A stretch of 64,000 bases of DNA from Tachypleus tridentatus (GCF_004210375.1 NC_134837.1:158017310-158081309); one strand, 5' to 3'. Shown: positions 36,301-51,300, counted from the first letter of the stretch. The notes: generated by a model not told the origin, from the letters alone. Made by a program: numbers and translations.

Positions 36301-39300
36301 ATTCATGCCCAGCTAACATTACATAACTTGCACTGATGCTGTGCACATGCACTCACATTACAGTATTCAAAATATAAAACTGACCTTTAGTCTTTCCTGT
36401 CTTGGCTGTGTTTTAGTGGACTAGTATTTTGTAATATACAGTCACATTTCAATTATTATATATATAGATTATTACTATTTAGAAATAAATTTTTGAACTT
36501 ATTTTTCTTAAGATATAGAACAATAAATCAGGAAGTGATCAGCTATGAAAGGATTAAGTAGACCTTGTATAAAGGCATGATATTCACCTTATGGTTCTTA
36601 TTGTGCATAATTTAGTAACCATTCATAACTTTGAATATCAGTGTTACAAAACAAGTTAAAAGTTAAAATATTTGAACATTTATTGAACTTATTCAATGTT
36701 GCTTTTACATTGGCCAAACATGCATGTGAATGACAGAAAACAGTATATTTACTTTAAAATTTGCTAGATGTATATATGTCAGCTTGAAAGTAATGTTTGT
36801 TGCTTAGTGTTTTAATTATTGCATTATTCAGTGCTTGTGTTAATGGTTAATCTAGGTCTTGAAGAAGACTTTCTTGTGTGGAAAAAAAGATTCTTCAAAG
36901 TTATAGAGGAATGTCATTGCAAAATCTCTCCAAGTTGTAAAGAAAACAGTCAAGAAGAGATTGAAGAGGTTCAGTATGAAGATGTTAATATTACATAAAC
37001 TTGTATCTTTTTATTGTTTAACAGTAAAGTCTTTACACATGTTGAGCACTACAGAATCAGATGAAATGTCAGTAGTGCTCAGTAGTAGATAAAGGTAAAT
37101 GGTGGATATTTTTGTAAAATGATTAAGGTGGTAGCTACCTTTTCCTTTAAAAGATCACACATTTTTGTTTAGTTTAAAAAAATGTTTCATTATAGTTTTA
37201 CATTTCATTTTAATATAATTATAATTTTTTTTATTGTATATAGTTGCTGAGATTTTTTAATGTTTGCTATTGTTTCCTTTAGTACAATGATGTTTCTTTG
37301 AAAATCAGAAGTATTTGACTTTTTTATTAAACTGATATTGAAAAATAAGTAACTTTTAAAGTATAATTTTATGTATTTAAAATATATATTTTGATAAAGT
37401 TGTCTCTTGGTGGGACAGTGGTAAGTTTATGGACTTTCACAGTTTTAAAAATCCAAGGTTTGATTTATCTCAGTGGACACAGCAGGTAGCCCAATGTAGC
37501 TTTGTTGCGAAACATAAAATTGATGCAATTTTTAAACATGTTAAGGGTGGCTAACTCTAATTTACAATGTAACAAGTTACTGTGGATAGATTACACTATG
37601 TGATGCAAAATTTGTTCCTGGATAGTATGTGTTATTTCTTAATTGCTTATGTTGTAAAAGTACAGAAAATAGCCATTATTCCCTTCAGACTTTTCTTTTG
37701 TGACCTGGATAATGAAATTTAAAAAGTAGCCTAGTTTCTATGTTAAAACGAGCAAATTTGCACATTTTCATTTACATAAGGTATGAATAAAACAACATAT
37801 GAATCAAGATTTACATGTATTTATACTAAAGTTATACAAAAATGAACAGAAATGTTTAGAAGTGAGTAGTTTTCTGAGATTTGCAACTCTAATACAAATC
37901 ACTTTCATGTGTCAGCCCCCAAATATTGTCTCCCATCGTGTTTTCATTATATGCTCCTTGGTAGCAGTGTTCAAAGTCCAGTATATCTTGGTGGAAACAC
38001 TCGCCTTGCTCCTCTGAGTATGCTTCCATGTTCTCCTTGAATTTATCAAGATGAGCATCAAGGATATGGACTTTCAAGGACATCCTGCAGCCCATTTTGC
38101 TGTAGTTCTTCACCAGAGCCTCAACCAGTTCTACATAATTTTTGGCTTTGTAACTGCCCAAGAAGCCCTGAATCACTGTGACAAAGCTGCCCCAACCTTT
38201 TTTTCCTTCATACTGAACTTCTTGGGGAATTCTGTGTACTCCAGGATCTTCTTTATTTGTGGTCCAACGATGACACCAGCTTTGACCTTTACCTCTGACA
38301 ACTTAGGGAAGAAGTCATTGAGGTCTCTTTGGTTGGAGTAGTGTGGGTTTCTCTCATGAGCTGCACCTCTGAAATTGTAATCTAGATCTTCTACATCTAC
38401 CTCCTCTTCTGATTTGCTTCTATCTTTTGAGGATGGCTGCTTTCTCTTTGGCATAATGGGTACAAGGAGCTCAGGGCAGTGGATTGATGAAAGGTCTGGA
38501 TACATGATAGCAGATGCATTTATTCCAGCCTGTTGTTTGGAAGGGCTCACCATGCAGAAGTAGCAATTTTTTAAGTGGTCAGTGGGTTCACGTGATATTC
38601 TTGGAATAGCAAACTTCATGGCTCTCTTTTCTTCTCTGTACCATCATGCAGAAGAACAAAATAAAATTGTTATTATGAAGAATAAATTTATTTCATCCAC
38701 AATTAATATGTAAGAGGTTCATGCAAAATATATGATATTTCTTCTATACTATTCAAAATAAAAAAAATTAAAGATATTTAGATTTTTAAAGGTCTAAAAT
38801 TTGTATAATATAAAATCTTACTGCTCAAGCAAGCAAAAATTGTCCGTCTTACCTTCTAGAGTTTTTTTGCAGTGCTTGCAGGTAAAATGAGGTGTCCAGG
38901 GTTTGTCTTGATCCCCAATAGGCATGCCAAAATATGCATTGTAGGCTTCACACATTATAGCAGATGCTGTCACAGAGTATGCTTTTGCTCTTGTCTTGAT
39001 AAATTGATCACATACATAGCAGAATGCATCTGGAGAATGCTTGCAACTTGATGCCATCTCTGAAAAATCAGACAGGTCTATGTGTTCACTTTGGCAGCTA
39101 GAACTAAACTGAAGTAGTGAGTGGTGAGTCCCTGTATATATATATTTACTATGGAAAGGTATAGAAAATTCTAAAAGGTTCTTGAAAATTATCATAAGTT
39201 CTACAACATCCTAGAAAGTTCTTGAAAATTCTTCTAAGTTTAAGAAAATTCTCTATCAGCTACTCAGCACTGAATCTACCTGGAATGTTCTGGAAAATGG

Positions 39301-42300
39301 GTAAATTTTCCCAGGTTACAAAGGCAAAGTTTGAAGAGAAAAATAGGTCTTTTCCATTTACTTTAGGCATAAGTATTTGGGAAATAACACTTTCTGCCCA
39401 GGAGTAAAAATTTTGTTACGTAGTGTTATAAAGAAACCAGGTGTATTTTGTTTGTTATAACCTTTGTTTTCATTATTAATTAACTTTTAAAATATAGTTC
39501 AGAGGGTTTTGTTGTTTGCATTATTGTGTTTTGGATGATGGATTATCCTTTTGTTTCCATATCTTGACAATTTTATCTGTTGTCTGAACAATAAGCTTAT
39601 TACAGCAGTTTGGAAGTTTATTTGACAACTAAATTCTTCATTAAAAATTCAAAATAATATGTCTGCTGCAGCATTAGACTACTTATGAAATTCAAAACTG
39701 GTATGTGTTCATTATCTATCATTTTATTTTTATGCACTTTCAAATGCATTTCTTATATAAATTGTGCTTTACTGCAGTTAACATGTTTTGCATTACTTTG
39801 AAAGAAATTTATTGCATCCTTAGAATATCAGTACATTAAGTAAAGCATCAATCTGAACCAGTTTATAGAACCAAGAAGATTGGATGGTGCATTATTTCCA
39901 TTACTTAATTACATGAAAGTAGTTTTTGACAAGGAACTTTACCTTTGTTCACATATTCAGCTGTTTATTCCAATTCAGTGCTGCCTTCTATTTGCAATTT
40001 TTTTGCATGCTACAAGTCTTTTGCTCCCATGCACCTCTCAGTGTTTAGGATTAATTCTTGCATGTAAATTGCAAAGCAACAAAATTCCACCAGTAGTAAT
40101 GCCATACACCCACGTGACTCCCTTAATCACTTTTTGTTTGGTAATGCTTGTCTTCTGAAGTTCAAGATGTTTTTTTTTAATATCTTTGTATCAATTTCTT
40201 TAACAAGTTTGCTATTTATTATACAATAGTGATATTTGTAACTTCTTCCACACTGGAATTATTTTATATTTCTACCCAGTTTTAAAACTTAATACTTCAT
40301 TACAAATTGTTTTATATATTTTATTTATTCCTGTCAACAGAATTGTGTTTGATTATTCATTTGTAATTTTGAATTCCAAGTTCTAAGTTACCACTTTGGA
40401 GGTAATATTTTCTATCAGCACATTTACACAGCTTCAGGTGGTGGTCCTCAATTGGGGAATTATTTGGTTTACTTTGTGAAGAAATTAATCATCCAATCAG
40501 CTGACTTTTGTAGGATCTCAATGCAACTTTGGGGTTCCACACATTTTGAAACATGGCCTGCCAACTTTGAAAAAATAAGGCATTGTATTGTTATGATTTC
40601 AATATTTTTACTGTTAATATTATTGCCTGTAGTTATTTAGGTCCAATAACATAAGTTTAGTTAGACTGGTCAATACTCATAGTCAAGGTCAGGTTTGAAC
40701 TTGGAACTTAGTTGTATCCTTTGTCCTATAATGCTAAATTAGGTCTAACATAGGTCTTTGTAATTCATCTTACTGGTATATCATAAATTAGGTTAACTAC
40801 TTTGTTTTTTCTTCTAAATATCACATAACCTACATATATTATTGTCAAAACATGCATATTTAATTTAACAATAGAATATCTATTTATTTTTTATTATCAT
40901 TTATCTTTTATACTTTCTCATATTAACTTTGTTTATGTGGACTTCTAGAGACAAGAATGTATGCAGACTTCTGATATTGTGTATTTATTGTTTAGTTAGC
41001 ATTTTTAAATTTGAATTTGCTGATATACAGGAAATGCTGTATGACCTGTGGTCTCTTGCTAAGGTCTCTGTGGATTCACCTCTTAACTTTCCTTCTTTCC
41101 TTTCCCTCGTCTGGATTTGTTTCTCTTCCTTTATGATCGTCTTCTAAGTTGGGGGGCATGGGATGATCAGCAGAAGGCTTCAGGACAATGGTCTGTGTGC
41201 AAAAGGTCTTACCATGTTGACATCCTGACACTTCTAGCAGTTCAACATGCTTTAGTTCACTTTTTTTCCCCTTTTCTGGATTTAACTAATCATATTTTAT
41301 TCAGACTATTTGATGCTGGTGGCTTATATCATTCACAAAGGAGTTACTTGTAGTGGTTTCCTTTGGGTAGACTGTCAATCTCCCTTTTTGAATCCACACA
41401 CTTGACATGCATTTCCTGATATCCTGGTATCTCATGTCCCACGTGCTTTCATCCTTGTGCAGATTGTTTTTCCAGTCCAGACACACTCTCCCAAATAGTG
41501 GTCTCTTGATTCTTTATTCTCAGTAGTAATCCTTGACCTGTGTCCCATGTATGCTCTAAGTTACTTCATTGCTTTCAAGGCTTATTTCCATTCACTCTAT
41601 TTCCCATAGTTCCTTTCCCTTGCACCACTCCTCTGTTCATTTTTCTCTTTCTCTTTCTCTCATACTCATTGGATTTTGCTTGTGATTCAATTGTGTTTTT
41701 CTTCTTGTAATCAATTCCTGGTGTCTTCACTCCATTCAGGCGACTTGCCTATTACCAGCATCTTAACCTCATTGTCCATTGGAAATACTTCATTTGTTGA
41801 ACACTGGGATTAAACCTCATATATTCATCCCTCACTATTTGTATTGGGTAGCTGTTTCTTCCTTGTCAAAGTATCATCTTCCACCTGTTACCTTTCTTCA
41901 TTCTTTGGTGAGACTCTAATGAGTAAGTTTTCTTTTTTTTTGTAATATATGTTATAATGTAACATGTTTTAAGCAGGATCCCTCTTTGTGGTGAATGGTA
42001 CCTGTCTAGATATCTTTCTCTCACTTAGAATGGTACTAAAATCCACACTGTAAAGGCCATGGTGACTTTACTTTTATGACTTACATGGCCATAAAATGCA
42101 CATAGTTCATTACAATTACATTAACTAGAGATGCTGTATTCCACAAGATGTTTCATAGGTTATTCCTTGTGATGTTTTTGTTTCATAAATAAGCCTGTTT
42201 TGGTCCATATTAACTAATGGACATCATTAGTAAAGCAGAAGGAGATTACTGCCCATTCCTGTCATTCCTTAGATTTAGACTGAAGAAACCAGCTTTTCAA

Positions 42301-45300
42301 AGTAAGGTTTCATGTCACCAATTGTACCAATGTGAACAATCCTGCAGATTCAACCATGTATTGACCCCCATTCATTTCCTTCAGTGGAACTCTTGCCACT
42401 TTTTAGTTACAAGCTACTAGGGTAGTGGACCATGGAGATATCCTCCTGATTGAGAGAAATATACACAATACATGGTGTAGATGACAAAATGTCTTCCAAA
42501 TGTATACTCCATCTTTGCATGTGTTTGTTATACTTCCCACTCTGCATTCAAGAATTAGTTTTAAACCATATGAAATGAGAGGTGCATAGGAGTGGAAGGC
42601 TTATGACATCCAAATGGGTATTTATTAATAGAGTGCAGTATTGAACAAGAATAGCTATGTATGTGAATGGAAGTAAGTACCTGTTGGAAATATATTTTCA
42701 GTGTAGGAAAATTATATCTTTACAGCAAACCATGGGAAAAGTAGCCAAATGTGGCATGTAATATAAACCAGTCTAAATTTCAAGTAATTAGGAGTGAAAG
42801 CTGTATTGCTGTCACACAAATTATACAGGCTTTTGAATTTAAACTTCATAAAAGTAGCTTTTGTTTTAATAATGAATTTGTCAAAATTTGGTTAAACAGA
42901 CTTCAAAAATAATATTCATTTTTTTCTTTCATCTTACTCAGATTAAATTTACTACAAATATAACAATATGTTTAGATCATTTAAACAAACTTGTTGTCAT
43001 TGCAACCTATAAATAATATTGAAAAGAAAAAATAATGTTTAGTGTGTGCACAAATAAATACTATCCAGAAATGACACCACTTGTGGTCTTTTAACTATTT
43101 ATATACTAGTAGTGTGTATTTTATGGGTTCTAGAATGATTGATAAGACTCTCAAGTAACTATTGGTGTAGTGAAGTCTATAGCCAGTGTTTTTCAGTTTT
43201 TTAAGCAAAACAAAATGTGACCTTATTTCAATTAAAGTGATTAACTTATTTAAAAGTACATACAACATCTTGTGATAAACTTGTACATGATGGAGGAAAA
43301 TGGATATCATTTTTGGATTCTAACTACAGGAATTACTGTAGAACATGTAAACATTTTAAGACAATAAAACCATTATAGACCTGTTTTATATAATTGGCTA
43401 AAACTGAAATGTGAATAGATCTGGCTAATAAAAAAACTATAGAAATTTTTGAAGCATTTGAAATTGCTAGTTTTATATGTTGTTATAACTTTGTAGGAAA
43501 ATAAATATAAAATATTTGGAAAATCAGGTTTTATATACTCTTGCTATTATTTTCCAATTAAAGTTGATGTAGAAAAACTGAAATTGCTTTGAAATATTAA
43601 GTAAATACAGTTTATAGATGGGTGTAAGGTGCTTTGGTAATAAGCCGACTGAAGCATGAACTGTATGGTGTTTGTCGCTTCATGTGCTTAGTTAAAGGGT
43701 ATATTGAGAGAAAGGGTATTTTTATTATTTACTTATGATGTTAAGGTGCATATGCCAATATATTACACATATTTGGTGTTAATGTATTAAAGCAATGAAT
43801 ATTTTTTTCTTTCCATGTAATCCTTTTATTTTATTAGATGACTAAGATCACACAGTTTAGTCTCTAACTTATTTCAAGTGAATGAAAAATTTTAATTCTA
43901 AGCCTTTGTGTTTAAGATCCTGAAATATGAAAGTAGTAGTGAAGATGGAGAGGGAAGTACTGGAGGATCAGAAAGTGGATCCCTAGTTGATATGGAAGAC
44001 CTTGGAAGAGTATTAAAGAAGGTAAATAAGGGGATAATAATAAAGTATTCTCAAGATAAAAAAAGTAGTATTTAAAAATATTTTGCTTTGAAAGCATGCA
44101 AAAAACTGTATGTACTGATCTTTTAAAACTATTTTATTGTCATAATAGTGTTGGCTTGTATTTAATCAACAGAAAACTTAGTCCATACAAAAAATTATTA
44201 TTATGATATAAGCTAGTAAAGAAACATTTTGTTAGAATTATCAAATATTATTGAAATGTACTATAATTTCTTATCAGTTGTGGAAAATGCTGAAAATTGA
44301 AGGACACTTGAAGAAAATTTTGTCATAATGCTTATTTTTGAGGGTAATGTTAGCAGCGTACTTATAAACAACTAATAATATTTTTATAATAATTATTTCA
44401 CAAATAACTAGAATGTTTGAACTTGCATTAAGATTTTTTTAAAAACTATCCTGAAATTTTTGGACAATAGAGAAATTGTTTGCAATGTTATTTGTATGTG
44501 CTTATTTTTTTCAAGAGAATGAATAGGATGTCTCTATCTTTGATGAATGATAATCAAAACAAGCAAATATGAAAAAAACAAAAACCTGTGAAAAATTTGA
44601 TGGTCATAAGAACATATGAAATAGGAATGAGTGACTAAGTTTGTTTTGGAAAAAACAAAAACACATATGTAACTATATTATTTGAATTAAAAAAAAAAAA
44701 TTAAATGTGTTTACTAGAAAGTTTGGGATTGCCAAAATGCCAAAAAGGTATTTAATTGTTGAAGAATGAGCGAGTTATTTTGTTTTTAAAAAAAACTGAA
44801 ACATATGCATAAATATAGGTTTTGAATTAAAAAAAGTGTTAAACATGTTTATTTGACCAGCTAATATTTAGGCTAATTTCATAGTGTTCACATTTTCCCT
44901 TTTAAATGCTAAAAAGTTTTTATTTTTATTTTCCCTTTTCTTATTTTCATCTTTTCAAGCTCTACTCAAATAAGTGGTTCAGTCTAACAATGCAAAATGC
45001 ATATTTTTTCTTTATATTCATTGACCTTAACAGTTTGGCTAGCAGTGTGTATCTGTTGTCAGACTAAGAAACTAAGATTATTTAAAAATAATCAGTTAAT
45101 AAAGACTGTAGCTTTAATATGGCAAGACATTTTCTTGAGAAGATAATTGAAGTATGGCATAATGATATACATTGTAAAGGAAAATATACTCTTTTTATTG
45201 TTTTAGGTAAAACATGAAACAAATGGAAATCTTGTGAATGGTGTGCAAACTCATAGAAAGCATTTAGTGCCAGAAATGATAACACCTGCTTTGAGGCAGG

Positions 45301-48300
45301 CTCTAACCAAGCAAGGCTATAAACTTGTTGGCTCACACTCTGGTGTTAAGTTGTGTCGATGGACCAAATCCATGTTGCGGGGTCGAGGTGGATGTTACAA
45401 ACATACATTCTATGGCATTGAAAGCCACAGATGTATGGAAACAACACCCAGTTTAGCATGTGCTAATAAATGTGTGTTTTGTTGGAGGTAATGCTTAGAA
45501 AACTGAAGATAGGGTTTATGGTGACTTTGATATATGTTTTATAGAACATTTTGTAATGTCTTGCTGTGACTGGTTTATATAGTTAGTATTTGAAAAAGTC
45601 GTAGATATTGTATATTAAAGGCTTTTTTGTAATGACATTAGTTTTCATAATGGTATTTTATGTGTGTAGTGTTTTTAGTTGATGTTTATTCATCACAGTG
45701 GACCTACATTTATATAAGATTTGAAAACATTGGACTAATTTGTTGAAGTAAAACACAACTAAAATACCATTCATATGACATGCAGTTCACTACTCATAGA
45801 ACATACTCTTTTTTTTAATTTTTCATTGTTCAAGGGTGTTGATAAGGTGTGAAATTCCCCAAAATAGGTATAACTCAGTTACATGTGCTGAACAAAATGA
45901 TAGGTTGGCTTCATGTTCATTTTTAATACAGTGGTGGTTTACTCTTTGAAAGTTTGTGTGATAAAATTCTGAAATACATCTGTGTATTTTATGGAATGAA
46001 GATTAGATAAAGCTATTAATGAAATTGTAGTAATGAGTTTAATCATAAATAATGTTGGTTTCGTACAGAAATGTAAATACTACTGTTTAATATATAGTTT
46101 AAGAAATAACCATTAGGGATCAAAGTGGAATTAACACTGTTAAAGAATAAACAGAAAATTAATATCGCTAACTTGGTTTTAATGGATGTTTGAGAACAAT
46201 CAGTTAAATTTCTAGATTTTATAAACTGATCTACAGACAACCAAAAGTCGAATACCATCTAATTATTTTGGCTTAAAGTATTTTATTTTGTAACAATAGT
46301 AATAATAGATTGCCACAATGCTTAGTTTACACAGAAAGTTGTTTCGTTACTTGTGTTTCATGCTTGACATAAATGGTCAAGTAACTGTTAAAACATTATA
46401 AAGTTTGCATTGATGATTTTTTACATCATAGTAATAGTTAATAATTTTCTTTCTAAAATTTTTAATAAAGGGATTTTAATTGGTTTTCTCATTACATATG
46501 ATTCATAGGCATCATTCCAATCCTGTAGGAACTGAATGGAAGTGGAAGATGGATGATCCTGAAATTATTCTGGAAGGTGTCTTAAAAAAGCACTACCAAA
46601 TGATTAAGGAATTTAAAGGTGTGCTTTAATTTGATTAAAGGCATTTTCTTTTGTATCTTCTGAAAGTAAATACAAGACCATGTATTATATAATACTGTAG
46701 AAAAAGGTTAAACTACAAAGTATAAGAACTTGTTAGACAACAGATATTTATGGTAATCTGATAAGGAAGAGTTTGGAAAATAATAGTAAATTTACTTGAA
46801 ATTTGTAATCACTTAATTTATTAAATCTCTTTAAATGCCCTTATCATAAATTTCAAGTGTATAATGATTTTTTCTGAAGTAATATTGTAATCTTTGTTTC
46901 ACTGTTTATAAATCTTCACTGCTTTTATCGTTTTATATATAAACTCATATTAAAATAATAACAACAATAAGTTATCAGTGGAATGTAAATAAGAATGTAA
47001 TAACATGTCAGTTATAAACATAAATTTGTTGCCTAACTAATTTATTAGCTGTATTTCATTTTTTTTTACTGTAAAGAACATTTAAGTATGGAGCAAACAA
47101 AATTTATTCATATAAATTCTAATTTAAACATTTCTGGACTAGCTTCATGCTCTTGAAAGATCACTGCAGAGTGTATGTTGTTTTTAAATTTTAAACTTTT
47201 GAACAAATCCTAAGTACTAGAAATACTTGGTTTGGGATCATTTGCTTGGAAAACAAAAAATGGGCATGTGTGTTCTAATTCCCAAATGGACTTACTTTCT
47301 TTCACATCTGAAAGGCTATCTGAACATTGCTAAAAGAATTTTAGTAGTCAGTGCACCAGTCTTTATATCACACCAGTTTTGTACCATTTCTGAACTTGTA
47401 CATATCATGCAACTACTCTCCACCAAAAGTATTACACTACCTATAATGGTGCAACAACCTCTCTCTGCTATTCGTGTTCAACCAATACATTCTCAATTGG
47501 CATGACATAGTTTAGATGTTTGTGTAATATCTTCAGGTGTGACTACAGTTTTGGAATGTGCTTTCTTACATTTGTAGTCAAAGTTTAAGTTTACAGTTTT
47601 TATATTTTGTATTTGTTTTCAGTTGTCTTCAACTGTTTTACAAATTTGCATTTTGCTAAATTCTAGTTTCTTAACTGTATGTTTTTAATACGAATTTAAG
47701 ATTTAATGTAATGGACAATGATATTCCTGCCATAAGTGACAACATATGTGTCATGACTTTCCAGGACATGGGATCAACTTTATCTGCTGAGGAGGTTCAA
47801 GTTGTGGTTCACAAGAAGTTAGCATCTCATGTTTGGCTGACATTTTTTTTCTCCTTATCCATCTTACAATATTTTGGAGTAGGCCCACTGTAACGAGGAA
47901 GAAAATTTGGAATTTATATTTTCTGCAACATCCTTTTTCTTTCCTTGGTCAATCACAGTGGACTTGTTCAGAGCATTTTACCTGCTACTCCCATTTTACA
48001 ACTTGTCAGTCAGATAAGTTTTAAATGTTTTTCCCTACAATATATGATTCCTCCCCTGCCTTTATTATTCACTTTCTGATTGTTATGTTTTTCCTTCTTT
48101 TTCCAATATTAATGTTTTTTCTCAGATTTTCAGATCAACTGCAATTGACTACAGGCATGCCCAATCCCCCTCATTTGTTGGACAAAGTTGCCTTGTCTTA
48201 TCATTATACTTTGAATCTCTTTTGGGATTTTCAACATTTAGATCCTCTCCTTTCCCTGTGTGGCTGAAATTCTGTAGCTTCCATCTGCCTCAATCACTTT

Positions 48301-51300
48301 TATGCTATCTCTCCTCTTTCTGGTTAATATCAGAAGCCTTTTGTCAATCTCCTGATGTCTTTTCAGAAGAGATCAAGATCTTCCTGGTTTTCTGCTCTTA
48401 TTCTCCTTTACCTTGAGGTGTTCCCATCCATACCCTTCTTTTACCTGCACCATCTGGACAAATGCCAGCATTATCAGTGACACAACAGAGATTCCCTGTC
48501 CCTTGCTGGATTGCTTCACTTCATTCCATGGGTTCTATGGGTTTTGTTGGAAGGTTTCTGCTACCAATTCTGGTTCCTATCACTTCTTTTTCCAGAATTC
48601 TTTCCTCCAACTTGGGATTCTCCCTTTTTCAGTCGTCTTGCTAAAGCTTTTTAAGACCTCTGACTTAAAAGAGCTATTGAGTGGGTAGTTCCCATTCCTT
48701 TAATTTTTATTTCCACATCTTCATAGAGTGTAGAAAACATGATTGGAGACAAATTATTTGTTCAGGATGAATCCCTTTCTGGAGCCTCCCTCATTTTACC
48801 ATGGAGTTATGTTTCTCTCTTTGGAGGGTATTTTTAACTTTGTTTTGTTTTGTTTTACCTTAATTTCCTCTTATGAATTTTACTGAATTTACTTTTACCT
48901 TTTTACCAGACATTTGGTGCAGATGATCTAGCTGCTTTGTGCCATAAAACACTAAATCAACCAACCAACCAACCTCTTTGTATGGTGTTTTTGCTGGGAC
49001 TTTGGATGAACATATTTCATGTGATGGACTCATCTCTGACAATTGCATGGTCACCATGCAAGGTAGAACAAAATTCAAATCTCTGTGTTTTTGGACTTTG
49101 AACGTTTTAGGGCACACAATCACAGCAATGTTAGCTTGCCATGGATATGGATGCATATTTTTTACCACATTACAACCAAGTTTCCTTTGTAGAATGTTGC
49201 CTTCATCCACAGGTTTTTGTGGTGGGTGTGTTTTCAAAGGGGACACCATTTATCAATGCCTTTGTCTCAGTGATCATAATGATTCCATGTTTAGCATCTT
49301 TCCTTTTTCAAACTGTCAGTCCTTCTTTCCTGATTGTTTATACCAACAGTGTTGGTGTACCTTCCTCATTGGTCTCTTCATTGACTTCTATCTCTCCTAT
49401 TCTTTTGTTCCTCAGATTTCTCAATTCTTAACCTGGTTGTTTGACCAGAGCTTACCCATTTAAACTGTGTCTAGTTATTGGGCAGCCCTATTGAACATTT
49501 TCCATTCTTCCCAGTTCCATAACTTTTTTCTCCTTTTACTGTTTCCCTCCTTCTCCATTCTTTCTATATTACTTGTCTTGCATGCCCCTTTGTTTTACTG
49601 GATTGGGATCTTAATATGGTTTTTTATGCCCTTTCTTGTTCTGCCTTTGAACCACTTGCTATATTTTCCCTGTAGTAATATCTTGATGCTTATGCCATTG
49701 ATGTTTCTTGTACCCTTTACCATTCCTCTTGTGTGATCCTGCACCCTGGCTAGTCCTTTCTTAAGACCTAAAAGACCAAGAATGGTGGTGTGTTTTTCTC
49801 ACCCATTTCCTTACCTTCAGTTTTCCACCTGTGCTTCCATTCTGATTTTTATTCAGTTTAACCCATGAGGTGCTATATGGCCCATACTGCTTTTTTATGG
49901 AGCTCATGTTTCCAACTGTTTATTCCTTGAAACTCTACCAGTGATCTGTCTCCAGTAACTCTCACTGGTTGGGTTTGTGAACTCATCAGAATGATGTATT
50001 CAGACATAATTTCTCTTCACATCAAATTCATCACATTATACGGCCTGGCATGGCCAAGTAGTTAAGCCACTTGGCTCGTAATCCGAAGGCCACAGGTTTG
50101 AATCTCCATCACACCAAACATGCTCATCCTTTCAGCTGTGAGGGTGTTATAATGTAATGGACAGTCCCACTATTCATTGGTAAAAGAGTAGCCCAAGAGT
50201 TGGTGGTGATGATTAGTTGCCTTCCACTGCAAAAGTAGAGACAGCTAGCACAGATAGACCTCATGTAGCTTTGCATGAAATTCAAAACAAACCAAACCAA
50301 TCATCACATTACCATGTCTTTAACTTCTTACCTTTGCTTTTCCTTGGAAGAAATGAACAGGCTGTTTGTGGACAATGCCAAATACCTTTGTTACTCATTA
50401 TCTGCATGCACAATCTGTGTGTTTTCTCTTATGGTTGGTATCACCTATGTCCTGTAGTGATTCTGTATACGTCAATTTACTTTTCACAGGGATAAGTGCT
50501 TATTTTCTTTTTTAATTTTTTTTTTTTGTTTCCATAAGCTTCTTTACAGATTCTGCCTAATCAGATGTGCTTTGTCTCAAACCTGCATTATATGCAGTGT
50601 CTATATAATGCTTAGACTTGAGATGAGGTGTTTCTGTAAAACCACTGGGCATTTTCCTAGTGATGTACTTGTGTCTCTACATATTATAATTATATCTTTA
50701 GTAGACCATCATTCATGTACTTCATAAGTAAAGCAAAAAGGGAATTTCTGCCCATCCCTGCCAGCCCTTTGATATCTTAATTGGGTTTGTTCTGCCTTTC
50801 AGTATGTGGAAATGCAGTCACCCTTTGCACTTTGTACTGTGTGATGTTCCTATACACTCACCACTACCTCCCCTCCTTCAGTTTATCTTTGATTGGAAAA
50901 ATATTAGTCTTTCTGCACACCTGTTCATTCCGGGTGCTTTTTACTTGGTTTGTTCTTGGTGCACCTGTACTAGCTCTCCACCTTTGCATTGTGGGATTCT
51001 AGCCTTTTGTGTGAGAGGGGTAAGTCTGCTTTGAAAGTTAACATTTTCTATATGCACTTACCTTTTCTTACACACTCCTTGCCATTCCTCTCCACTAAAG
51101 GTAGTTGTGGCATTATAAGTGATGCAATAATATTGGTGGAGTGTAGTCACATGATATTTGCATGTTTAAAAATGGTGTAAAACTGGAGAGGGAAAACCTT
51201 TGTGTTATAATTACTAAAATTCTCTTAGTAATGGTTAGAGTAAGTCAACAATAGAGAGATAGCCTTTTGTGTGAGAGGAGGTATGTACTTATTGGAAATA

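Noticed and set aside
48860-49249. 129-codon minus-strand open frame
   Set aside because: It lies opposite the retroelement remnant, shows no family pattern and fits a shadow of the T/C-rich strand.
47711-49736. Series of hydrophobic plus-strand frames of 60-161 codons
   Set aside because: They overlap in all frames in a pyrimidine-rich decayed retroelement region inside a TYW1 intron. The apparent hydrophobicity comes from T/C-rich codons.
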